A stretch of DNA of 17,794 nucleotides from Chitinophagaceae bacterium. GTDB lineage: Bacteria > Bacteroidota > Bacteroidia > Chitinophagales > Chitinophagaceae. Position numbers and translations under genes: made by a program. Within the stretch, counting starts at the first letter, position 1, and the number at the start of each line of letters is the position of its first letter. The stretch is from contig CANKNL010000025.1 of the NCBI GenBank assembly GCA_947483345.1, forward strand, positions 1 through 17,794. The letters run 5' to 3'. Below the pieces are notes generated by a model. The model made no database searches and was not told the DNA's origin. It saw only the letters and a program-made list of their open reading frames with translations. Below are positions 6,289 to 13,643 of this stretch, piece after piece.

Positions 6289-8085
6289 TTAATGTCCTTT
6301 AGATTCATCATCTCCCACGGGCACATTCTGCGGTATAAATTCTTTACCGTCTTTTGCATAATCATAAGGGCCGCGGAAAACTTCCGGAATTTCGCCGGGC
6401 CAGTTTCCATGTCCGGGCTTGATGGGCGTGGTCCACTCCAGGGTATTAGATCCCCATGGATTTGTTTCTGTAACTTTTCTTCCTCTAAACATGCTGTAAA
6501 AGAAATTAAAAACAAATAATAGCTGGGCAGCAAATACAATCATCGCCACCAGGCTGATAAATTCATTCAATCCGTTAAACATATTAAAGGAGGTCCAACC
6601 CGAATAGTCATAATAACGGCGTGGCATACCCGCTAAACCTTCGTAATGCATGGGCCAGAAAATTAAATAAGCCCCGATAATGGTTATCCAAAAATGAATA
6701 AAGGCCAGGGTATTATTTAAATAGCGACCAAACATTTTAGGAAACCAATGATAAACCCCTGCAAACATGCCAAAGAACGATGCCACACCCATTACAATAT
6801 GGAAGTGTGCAACTACAAAATAGGTATCATGTAAATGCAGGTCGAGTGCCGAATTACCCAGGAAAATTCCGGTTAAACCACCGCTGATAAATAAACTTAC
6901 AAAACCGATGGCAAATAACATACCCGGCGTAAACCGAATATTAGCTCGCCACAAAGTAGTAAGCCAGTTAAATACTTTAATAGCCGATGGAATGGCAATT
7001 AATAGCGTTAGTAAAACAAATGCCGAGCCCAGGAATGGGTTAAGGCCTGTTACAAACATATGGTGCGCCCAAACTAAAAAGGCCAGTATTGAAATGGCAA
7101 AAACAGAACCCACCATGGCCATATATCCAAAGATAGGCTTGCGGCTGTTTACACTGATGATCTCAGAACTCATACCCATTGCCGGCAATAATATGATGTA
7201 CACTTCGGGATGACCAAGAAACCAGAATAAATGCTGGAAAAGAATAGCACTGCCACCTTCATTAGGTAAAATTTTACCTGCAATCACAATATCGCTCAGG
7301 AAAAAACTGGTGCCCAAATTTCTATCGAATAATAATAATATAGCGCCTGATAATAATACCGGAAAAGAAAGTACACCCAAAACCGCTGTAAAGAATAAAG
7401 ACCAGATTGTTAAAGGCAAACGGGTCATACTCATTCCCTTGGTACGCATGTTAAGGATGGTAGTGATATAATTAAGACCACCCAACAAGGCCGATACAAT
7501 AAACATAGCCATACTTACCAGCCAAAGATCCATACCGATTTTGGCGCCACTTGACGCATCTCCCAGGGCACTTAATGGCGGATAAATCGTCCACCCGCCG
7601 CTTGCAGGACCGGTTTGAACAAACAATGAAGAGAACATGATGATAGAAGAAAGAAAGAAGAACCAATAGCTTAACATATTCAACATGGGCGATGCCATAT
7701 CTCTGGCGCCTACCTGCAGGGGAATCAAAAAGTTTGCAAAGGTACCGCTCAATCCTGCTGTTAACACAAAGAATACCAGTATGGTTCCGTGCATGGTAAC
7801 CAGGGCATAATAAAATTCGGGTTTTAATTTACCACCTGCGGCCCAATGGCCCAGCAGATCTTCTAACCAGGGAAAAGTGGAATCGGGATAACCCAATTGA
7901 AAACGGAATATAACCGAAAACAAACCTCCAATGATGGCCCAAATGATACCGGTAACCAAAAATTGTTTGGCAATCATTTTATGATCCTGACTAAAAACGT
8001 ATTTAGAAATAAACGTTTCGTGATGATGATGTTCGTGATGTGCATCATTAACATCGGCATGCTGTAATGTGGCTGCGCTACTCAT
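6289..8085 (-). CDS. coxA: Cytochrome c oxidase subunit I (A1-type heme-copper oxidase)
   Basis: 598 aa, the catalytic O2-reducing and proton-pumping subunit. Heme a ligands are H99 (in TMHGTILVFF) and H429. The heme a3 ligand is H427 in VVAHFHIVMG. CuB is bound by H292, H341 and H342, with the cross-link Tyr296 in GHPEVY. E294 of that motif places it in the A1 family. D-channel residues N118 and D129 (GARDM) and the K-channel Lys370 (IPSAIK) are present. About twelve helices are visible. The N-terminus before helix 1 has a cytoplasmic His-rich patch (residues 16-23, six His among eight). It lies 43 bases after coxB, and nothing suggests a defect. Confidence 0.98.
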   Translation of the reverse strand: MSSAATLQHADVNDAHHEHHHHETFISKYVFSQDHKMIAKQFLVTGIIWAIIGGLFSVIFRFQLGYPDSTFPWLEDLLGHWAAGGKLKPEFYYALVTMHGTILVFFVLTAGLSGTFANFLIPLQVGARDMASPMLNMLSYWFFFLSSIIMFSSLFVQTGPASGGWTIYPPLSALGDASSGAKIGMDLWLVSMAMFIVSALLGGLNYITTILNMRTKGMSMTRLPLTIWSLFFTAVLGVLSFPVLLSGAILLLFDRNLGTSFFLSDIVIAGKILPNEGGSAILFQHLFWFLGHPEVYIILLPAMGMSSEIISVNSRKPIFGYMAMVGSVFAISILAFLVWAHHMFVTGLNPFLGSAFVLLTLLIAIPSAIKVFNWLTTLWRANIRFTPGMLFAIGFVSLFISGGLTGIFLGNSALDLHLHDTYFVVAHFHIVMGVASFFGMFAGVYHWFPKMFGRYLNNTLAFIHFWITIIGAYLIFWPMHYEGLAGMPRRYYDYSGWTSFNMFNGLNEFISLVAMIVFAAQLLFVFNFFYSMFRGRKVTETNPWGSNTLEWTTPIKPGHGNWPGEIPEVFRGPYDYAKDGKEFIPQNVPVGDDESKGH

Positions 8086-8103
8086 ATTCTTATTTTTTTC
8101 ATC

Positions 8104-8117
8104 CCGATGTGAATCGG
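8104..8117. repeat. Small inverted repeat between coxB and coxA
   Basis: CCGAT and ATCGG (5-bp arms) flank a 4-nt loop in the 43-bp spacer, about 19 bases before the coxA ATG. No T-run follows on the minus strand, so it is not a terminator. It may be a worn copy of a small palindromic repeat or a weak mRNA hairpin. Confidence 0.35.
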
Positions 8118-8128
8118 AACCTGTTTAA

Positions 8129-9178
8129 TTATTTTTTTACAGGTAATACCTGGGTAATCTGTTTGCCAATACTGTCGGTAGCGTTTTCTTTAGGCGCTTT
8201 TTCCGGAAACAAGGTTAGGTATTCTGATTTTTGCTCAGCTAACCATTTTTTATATTCCTCCATCGTTTCCACAATGATAACACCCCGCATGGCATAATGA
8301 CTTGCACCACACAACTGATCGCAGGCAATTTCAAAATTAAAATCCGGATTTTTTATTTGATCCCGCATTTGTGCTGTAGTGATCCTTGGTGTAAACCATT
8401 GTGTGGTTGGAATACCGGGCACGGCATCCATCTTTAATCTAAAATGAGGAAGACCAACATTATGAATAACATCCTGTGAATGAATAACCATTTTAACCGG
8501 TATGCCAACAGGAATATGCATAGTGGTGTTTACATGGATATCATCCAAACTGGCCGGATCATCAAAATTAACACCCAGGCTATTTTTGGCTGTGGTTAAT
8601 TTATAATTCTTTTTTCCCAGCACTTTATCGGCACCCGGATACCTGAACTCCCAGGCAAACTGATGACCTGTTACTTCAATGACTATTGAATTTTTAGGCG
8701 CATCGGCTGTGATTTTAAACCAAAATTTTAAGCCAAAAACAACCAGTACGGTTAAAAATATGGCCGGTACGGTTGTCCAGATCAATTCCAGTTTTGTGTT
8801 ATGTGGAAAGTAAAATGCTTTCCGGTCGTCTTTTTCCTGATATTTAAAAGAGAACCAGAATAATAAGATCTGCGTGATCACAAAAACAACCCCGGTGATT
8901 AAAATAGTGACCAATAACATGCTGTCTACCTCCTGTCCTTCAACAGATGCAGATCCCTGCGGAAATAAAGTTTTACCATAGTAAAGCTCGTTGCAGTACC
9001 AGGCGCCTATTAACCCGAAGATCAAAAACCCAAGCAGAAAAAAGGCATTGATCTTATTATTTTGCTTACGTGTTTTTTCTTCACCTTTTAAAACGCTGAC
9101 GTACTCACTGGCTTTTGCAATCTGAAAGATTACAACAAAAACAAGCACGCTTAAAGCTATTATTAAAAACTCTTTCAT
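8129..9178 (-). CDS. coxB: Cytochrome c oxidase subunit II (CuA subunit, no cytochrome c domain)
   Basis: 349 aa. The C-terminal cupredoxin domain carries the CuA site: H239 in DVIHNV, then C286, C290, H294 and M297 in CDQLCGASHYAM. It accepts electrons from cytochrome c and passes them to heme a. The bridging position 288 is Gln where most A-type oxidases have Glu. Four hydrophobic segments precede the CuA domain (about residues 4-21, 44-62, 87-109 and 131-153), more than the usual two. The protein ends soon after the CuA domain with a charged tail and has no CxxCH, so this is not a caa3-type fusion. Electrons must come from ActE, ActA or a separate cytochrome c. Confidence 0.97.
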   Translation of the reverse strand: MKEFLIIALSVLVFVVIFQIAKASEYVSVLKGEEKTRKQNNKINAFFLLGFLIFGLIGAWYCNELYYGKTLFPQGSASVEGQEVDSMLLVTILITGVVFVITQILLFWFSFKYQEKDDRKAFYFPHNTKLELIWTTVPAIFLTVLVVFGLKFWFKITADAPKNSIVIEVTGHQFAWEFRYPGADKVLGKKNYKLTTAKNSLGVNFDDPASLDDIHVNTTMHIPVGIPVKMVIHSQDVIHNVGLPHFRLKMDAVPGIPTTQWFTPRITTAQMRDQIKNPDFNFEIACDQLCGASHYAMRGVIIVETMEEYKKWLAEQKSEYLTLFPEKAPKENATDSIGKQITQVLPVKK

Positions 9179-9330
9179 AAATTTTGATATTTACCCCAAA
9201 CCCTGATGATGCTTTTGCATCCTGAACAGGCTAGGAATTTTTTATTTCTATTTAAGTACTTTTTTGATGCCATTTAAAAAACACAAACAAAACCTTTCGC
9301 TTCGCGCTCTTACACTTCCCATTTAACAGG

Positions 9331-9348
9331 GTTCTCCGGCAAGAGAAC
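9331..9348. repeat. 6-bp inverted repeat in the actF-coxB spacer
   Basis: GTTCTC and GAGAAC flank a 6-nt loop about 30 bases after the actF stop, in the longest spacer of the window (9179-9377). No T-run follows on the minus strand, so it is at best a pause or processing hairpin. The rest of the spacer holds another short hairpin (GATGC/GCATC arms at 9208-9212 and 9217-9221) and no TAnnTTTG promoter match. Confidence 0.35.
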
Positions 9349-9377
9349 GCAAACAACGTTCAAACTAAAAATTTGCT

Positions 9378-10631
9378 TTATGTATGGTGAATCATACTCT
9401 CTTTTAAGAAAGGATGGTTTTTTGCCAACAATGAATGTTTACTCAGGTATCTTCCGGTTCCCCACATGATTAATCCAACAAATAAACAAGGTACCCCAAA
9501 TTCGAAGGGCATCAATTTGGCATGATCGTGTAATGTGCCCGGCATCACCATTTGATAAAAATCTAACCAATGACCAAAAATGATCAAGCCTGCCATGATG
9601 GTTACCATGGTCCAGTTTCTTTTGGTACCTCTTTTCATCAGTATTAATAACGGACAAAGAAAATTAATGATCAGGTTAAGGAAGAAAATGCCCTTAAAAG
9701 GACCGGCTTTTTCTGCGGTGCCTATTCTTTCTATAAAATATTTAGTTTCCTCCGGCTGATTACTGTACCAGATCAACATGTACTGAGAGAACCACAGATA
9801 GGTCCAAAATACCGAGAAAGCAAACATGAATTTTCCCAGATCGTGTAAATGTTCTTCGGTAACATATTCCAATTGGCCGCGGTTTTTTAAATACACAACA
9901 AACAAAGCAATTAATGAAATGCCTGATACAAAAGTACTCGCAAACGTATACCAGCTATACATTGTACTGTACCAATGGGCATCAATACTCATTAACCAAA
10001 GCCAGGGAATGGTTGACGCTACAGTAAGGGTAAATACAACAGAATATAAAGAAGCCCAAACCGTGTTATTCCAGATCCACTTTTTTCCGGTTTCATAACC
10101 CATCTGTTCTTTTTTATCGCTCTGTAAACTCATGCTGCGCATTTTTTTACCCAGGAACCACCATAAGAAAATAGTTATAAAAGACCATACCAGGAAAAAT
10201 ACAGGATTTAAAAATCCTTTCTTTCCATTCAAAATATGATCCTTGGCCACGGCTTCTTTATCTAACCAATGATAAATATCTGTTCGCTCACCAAATACAA
10301 TAGCCAATAAGATTACAAAAGTAATAATGCCTAAAATAGGCACCACGCTTGATATGGCTTCTGATACCCTTCTGAAGGCAACAACCCAGCCGGCCATAGC
10401 CATCGTAGTAACACAAATAAAGAACATGGCCGCATTTACCACCAATAAAAAGAAAACACTGTTTTGTAACAATACAGCCCAAAAGCGGGTACTGTCTACA
10501 TGGCTTCCCTCGTGCGAATGAATCCAGGGTTGAAATTTAAATACGCCATACAGCACGGCTACAACGCCGACAGCAATCAGCCCATAGGTCCACTTTTTAT
10601 AACTGCCCGGTAATTGAAATTGATGATCCAT
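9378..10631 (-). CDS. actF: Alternative Complex III subunit ActF (NrfD-like membrane protein)
   Basis: 417 aa with about ten hydrophobic helices and no cofactor motif, in the NrfD-like fold shared with ActC. It opens with a short charged N-terminus and a helix at about residues 14-31, followed by a His/Glu-rich external loop (HSHEGSHVDSTRFW). In ACIII, ActF packs against ActC in the membrane. ActC holds the quinol site, and ActF may form a proton half-channel (family knowledge, not shown here). It starts at ATG 10631. It lies between actE and coxB, which is where ACIII leads into the oxidase genes, so the two complexes are probably co-expressed. Confidence 0.93.
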   Translation of the reverse strand: MDHQFQLPGSYKKWTYGLIAVGVVAVLYGVFKFQPWIHSHEGSHVDSTRFWAVLLQNSVFFLLVVNAAMFFICVTTMAMAGWVVAFRRVSEAISSVVPILGIITFVILLAIVFGERTDIYHWLDKEAVAKDHILNGKKGFLNPVFFLVWSFITIFLWWFLGKKMRSMSLQSDKKEQMGYETGKKWIWNNTVWASLYSVVFTLTVASTIPWLWLMSIDAHWYSTMYSWYTFASTFVSGISLIALFVVYLKNRGQLEYVTEEHLHDLGKFMFAFSVFWTYLWFSQYMLIWYSNQPEETKYFIERIGTAEKAGPFKGIFFLNLIINFLCPLLILMKRGTKRNWTMVTIMAGLIIFGHWLDFYQMVMPGTLHDHAKLMPFEFGVPCLFVGLIMWGTGRYLSKHSLLAKNHPFLKESMIHHT

Positions 10632-10770
10632 CTAATCTATATTTTGTGTTATTACAGCCCCATCCTCAATTCCTCTCCATAAGAGCAGGAGGCCGAACTT
10701 GGTTAATTTATTTCATTTTAATTACTAACAATGTTACCTCAGTTTTGTATTGTGCCTCAGCTGTTACGCC

Positions 10771-11406
10771 TTACTTTTTTACCACTGCACTATCCATTTT
10801 TACCGCTGTGGTTGCAACCGGAACTGTTTTTGGTTCCAGTGTTCTTATGTACTGCACAATTCTCCAGCGTTGTTCCCTGCTTAATTGAGAAGCATAACTG
10901 CCCATATTAAGCTGACCATATTCTGTAACAAAAAATATCCGACCATCACTATAACCGGGTGATGTGGCAATGATACTTTTTACCCCACCTATTTTAGCCG
11001 CAAGTGGCCCGTTATTTTCGCCTTTAGCACCATGGCAAATAGCGCAGTTGATATTAAATAATCGGCCTGCTTCTTCAAGTTCTTTTCCGTTTAATGGCTC
11101 TAACGGATTTTTAACAAGCGCACTTAAATTAATTAATCCATTACTGTCATTAGGCACACTAAAGGGAAAAAGTTCTCCTCTTTTGATTGTACCTGCAGGT
11201 GACAGGTTATTATAAAATATTTTATGGCCTGCATTTGCGGGATCGGTTGTAAACAAAGATGAATCCCGGGCTGCATAACTTTCATAAGCACGGCTATACG
11301 CCATATCAGGCATATAAACAGTACCCGGGTTACGTTTATCTTTACAACCCATAAACACAACGGCCATTGATAAAATCAGTGTTGCTATAATTGCGATTTT
11401 TTTCAT
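10771..11406 (-). CDS. actE: Alternative Complex III subunit ActE (monoheme cytochrome c lipoprotein)
   Basis: 211 aa from ATG 11406. A GTG at 11442 in the same frame would put 12 charged residues before the signal peptide and is rejected. Residues 1-20 form a lipoprotein signal (MKKIAIIATLILSMAVVFMG) with the lipidated Cys at 21. One heme c site is present, CAICH at 121-125, with the likely distal Met168 in LNMGSY. The protein should be anchored on the periplasmic face and take part in electron exit from ACIII towards the CuA site of CoxB. It lies 48 bases after actD. Confidence 0.94.
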   Translation of the reverse strand: MKKIAIIATLILSMAVVFMGCKDKRNPGTVYMPDMAYSRAYESYAARDSSLFTTDPANAGHKIFYNNLSPAGTIKRGELFPFSVPNDSNGLINLSALVKNPLEPLNGKELEEAGRLFNINCAICHGAKGENNGPLAAKIGGVKSIIATSPGYSDGRIFFVTEYGQLNMGSYASQLSREQRWRIVQYIRTLEPKTVPVATTAVKMDSAVVKK

Positions 11407-11454
11407 TCTGATAAGCTTCTTTTTATTAAATGAGGCGTTCACTTCCTCTTGCTG

Positions 11455-12045
11455 TTAATACCCTTTCTCTTCTTTATATAATTTTTGCTCCTTATGATAT
11501 CTGCCAATCCACCAGCCGGTTTCAGCTTCCTGCACATTTATTTCCTGCGCACCGGCGGTTTGTAAAAAAGACTGTAATTCTGTATCATTCGTTTTATCGG
11601 TGCACTCAATAACCATCACAAACAGATCATCTGTAGCTCTGGGGTGAAAATGGTGTTTCTTAACAAATGGGGCCAGATTGCACAGGTAACAGAAAGTAAG
11701 TACCATGCCAACAGCCGAAAATAATACAGTCAATTCAAAAGTAATAGGTATCCAGGCCGGTAAAGCGAAATGCGGTTTACCGCCAATGTTTAAAGGCCAG
11801 TCTTTAGTAAATACCCAACTCATAAATGTAAGCGCCGTAGTAGTACCGGTGATGGCATAAATAAATCCTGCGGTATGCAAACTGGTTTCGCGGATACCCA
11901 TGGCATGATCTAAGCCATGCACCGGAAACGGGGTATACACATCATGTATTTTATAACCTGCTTTGCGTACATTTTTCACCGCAGGAAACAATACATTTTC
12001 ATCGTCAAATGATCCTACTACAAATTTTTTAATTCCTCCAGCCAT
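11455..12045 (-). CDS. actD: Alternative Complex III subunit ActD (DUF3341)
   Basis: 196 aa. An N-terminal soluble alpha/beta domain (FVVGSFDDENVLFPAV, then the conserved DVYTPFPVHGLDHAMG) is followed by two membrane helices (about residues 59-80 and 97-123) joined by a loop with GGKPHFALPAWIP. A cytoplasmic tail follows. This is the DUF3341/ActD pattern. ActD binds no cofactor and sits in the membrane and on its cytoplasmic face, next to ActC/ActF. The ATG at 12045 is preceded by a TTAAAC-rich spacer. Confidence 0.94.
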   Translation of the reverse strand: MAGGIKKFVVGSFDDENVLFPAVKNVRKAGYKIHDVYTPFPVHGLDHAMGIRETSLHTAGFIYAITGTTTALTFMSWVFTKDWPLNIGGKPHFALPAWIPITFELTVLFSAVGMVLTFCYLCNLAPFVKKHHFHPRATDDLFVMVIECTDKTNDTELQSFLQTAGAQEINVQEAETGWWIGRYHKEQKLYKEEKGY

Positions 12046-12048
12046 ATG

Positions 12049-12080
12049 TTAAACTTTTAAACGTCTTAAACCTTTTAAAC
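12049..12080. repeat. Four TTAAAC units in the actC-actD spacer
   Basis: The hexamer TTAAAC occurs at 12049, 12057, 12066 and 12075, at spacings of 8, 9 and 9 bases. The units nearly fill the 35-base gap between the actC stop and the actD ATG. Unlike other spacers in this cluster, all units point the same way and no clear hairpin forms. Confidence 0.7.
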
Positions 12081-13535
12081 TTATTTATGCGCATGCTCCA
12101 CTTCATCTATATAAAACTTCTCTGCATCAGATTTTTCCATGTCGGTCATCTTCACTTTATAATTTTCGCCACTTGTTTTTAATACCGCCTTGATCTCTGC
12201 CACTGCAATAACCGGGAAATATTTTGCAAACAGGAAGAAGCAGGTAAAGAATAATCCAAATGTACCCAGATAAAATCCGAGCTCCCAGATTGAAGGGCTG
12301 TAATAAGTACTCCAGGATGAAGGCAGATAATCTCTGTAAACCGATGTGACAATAATTACAAAACGCTCGAACCACATACCAATGTTTACAATGATACTCA
12401 TAAAGAAAGTAACGGTAATATTTCTTCTCAGCTTACGGCTCCAGAACAACTGCGGAGACACCACGTTACAAAACATCATCAGGTAATAACTCCAGCCATA
12501 AGGGCTAAACAGATTAGCCCGATTCTCTTTAAAGGCATACCACTCGTAAGGATTTTGTCCGTACCAGGCAATGAATAATTCGGTGAGATACGCACAACCA
12601 ACGATGCTGCCCGTAAGTACAATGATTTTATTCATGGCTTCAATGTGGCCAACGGTTATATATTCTTTGAGGTGTAATACCTTTCTTACAATGATGAGTA
12701 AGGTTTGCACCATGGCAAATCCTGAGAAGATGGCACCAGCCACAAAGTAGGGTGGAAAGATGGTTGTATGCCAGCCGGGAACAATAGAAGTAGCGAAATC
12801 GAAAGATACAATAGTGTGTACACTCAAAACCAACGGTGTACTTAAACCTGCCAGTACCAATGCCAAACTTTCATGACGTTGCCAGTGTTTGGTACTTCCA
12901 GACCAGCCGAAAGATGCAACCCCGTAAAACATTTTACGAAATTTTGTTTTAGCACGGTCTCTTACCGTTGCCAGATCGGGAAGTAAACCCGAGTACCAGA
13001 ATAATAAAGAAACCGTAAAATAAGTTGATACCGCAAATACATCCCACAATAATGGCGAATTAAAGTTAAGCCACAACGGGCCACGGCTATTGGGGTAAGG
13101 CAATACAAAAAAGGCCATCCAAACCCGGCCCATATGCCAGATCGGAAACTGGCCTGCACACATTACTGCAAAAATGGTCATGGCTTCAGCCGCCCGGTTT
13201 ACACCTGTTCTCCAGCCCTGACGAAATAATAATAAGATGGCCGAAATTAAGGTTCCGGCATGTCCAATACCAATCCACCATACAAAATTGGTGATATCCC
13301 AACCCCAGCCAATGGTTTTATTCACATTCCATTGTCCAATGCCATAAGTCACCTCCCGGTAAACACTGTACACCCCAAATAATAATAAAGCAACGCTGAT
13401 AGAAAAGCCAATATACCAGAGACGGCTTGGTTTCATCTCAATGGGGCGTATAATATCTTCCGTTACCTGGTGATAATTTTTATTACCATCTACCAGCGGT
13501 TCCCTTAGTTGTGATTCGTATTTCAGTAATGACAT
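12081..13535 (-). CDS. actC: Alternative Complex III subunit ActC (NrfD/PsrC-like, quinol-binding)
   Basis: 484 aa from ATG 13535; a TTG at 13550 would add five residues but lies in the repeat-filled spacer and is rejected. It is a PsrC/NrfD-family membrane protein with about ten helices. Recognisable family segments are WGWDITNFVWWIGIGHAGT near the first helices, the RAAEAMTIFAVMCAG segment with PIWHMGR, and the Phe-rich FERFVIIVTSVYRDYLPSSW loop. The charged and His residues in the first helical bundle are where menaquinol is oxidised in characterised ACIII (family knowledge). Electrons pass to the ActB Fe-S clusters. The spacer to actB carries facing heptamer arrays. Confidence 0.95.
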   Translation of the reverse strand: MSLLKYESQLREPLVDGNKNYHQVTEDIIRPIEMKPSRLWYIGFSISVALLLFGVYSVYREVTYGIGQWNVNKTIGWGWDITNFVWWIGIGHAGTLISAILLLFRQGWRTGVNRAAEAMTIFAVMCAGQFPIWHMGRVWMAFFVLPYPNSRGPLWLNFNSPLLWDVFAVSTYFTVSLLFWYSGLLPDLATVRDRAKTKFRKMFYGVASFGWSGSTKHWQRHESLALVLAGLSTPLVLSVHTIVSFDFATSIVPGWHTTIFPPYFVAGAIFSGFAMVQTLLIIVRKVLHLKEYITVGHIEAMNKIIVLTGSIVGCAYLTELFIAWYGQNPYEWYAFKENRANLFSPYGWSYYLMMFCNVVSPQLFWSRKLRRNITVTFFMSIIVNIGMWFERFVIIVTSVYRDYLPSSWSTYYSPSIWELGFYLGTFGLFFTCFFLFAKYFPVIAVAEIKAVLKTSGENYKVKMTDMEKSDAEKFYIDEVEHAHK

Positions 13536-13540
13536 ATTTT

Positions 13541-13618
13541 TTAAAGTCAAAAGTCAAAAATCAAAAAAGTGAAACGGGTTCTGTTTTTTATTTTTTACTT
13601 TTTATTTTTTACTTGGTT
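13541..13618. repeat. Two facing AT-rich heptamer arrays in the actB-actC spacer
   Basis: From 13541 the + strand splits into heptamers of type CAAAAGT (clear units at 13548, 13555 and 13562). After a short core come heptamers of type TTTTTTA/CTTTTTA (13584, 13591, 13598, 13605 and the start of 13612). On the opposite strand these are the same kind of AAGTnAA unit, so the two arrays face each other. Arms 13544-13574 and 13584-13614 pair without gaps at 23 of 31 positions around a 9-nt loop. The structure ends about 9 bases before the actC ATG. Confidence 0.75.
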
Positions 13619-13643
13619 TGATATCCACAAATTTTTAATACTC

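Noticed and set aside
6276..6539. 87-aa open frame on the - strand
   Set aside because: Overlaps the 3' end of coxA in another frame; coxA is intact to its stop.
8129..9178. caa3-type subunit II
   Set aside because: There is no CxxCH after the CuA domain. The CDQLCGASHY segment is the CuA site, not a heme c site.
9179..9377. A separate promoter or terminator between actF and coxB
   Set aside because: No TAnnTTTG match and no hairpin with a T-run was found. The spacer is long but undecided, so no promoter or terminator is called.
10632..10770. Possible degenerate palindromic element in the actE-actF spacer (arms TCCTCTC/GAGCAGGA near 10670-10690)
   Set aside because: The stem needs a bulge and has no T-run. 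Too weak to call without other copies from the genome.
10964..11215. 83-aa open frame on the + strand
   Set aside because: Antisense to actE, whose signal peptide and heme motif are intact.
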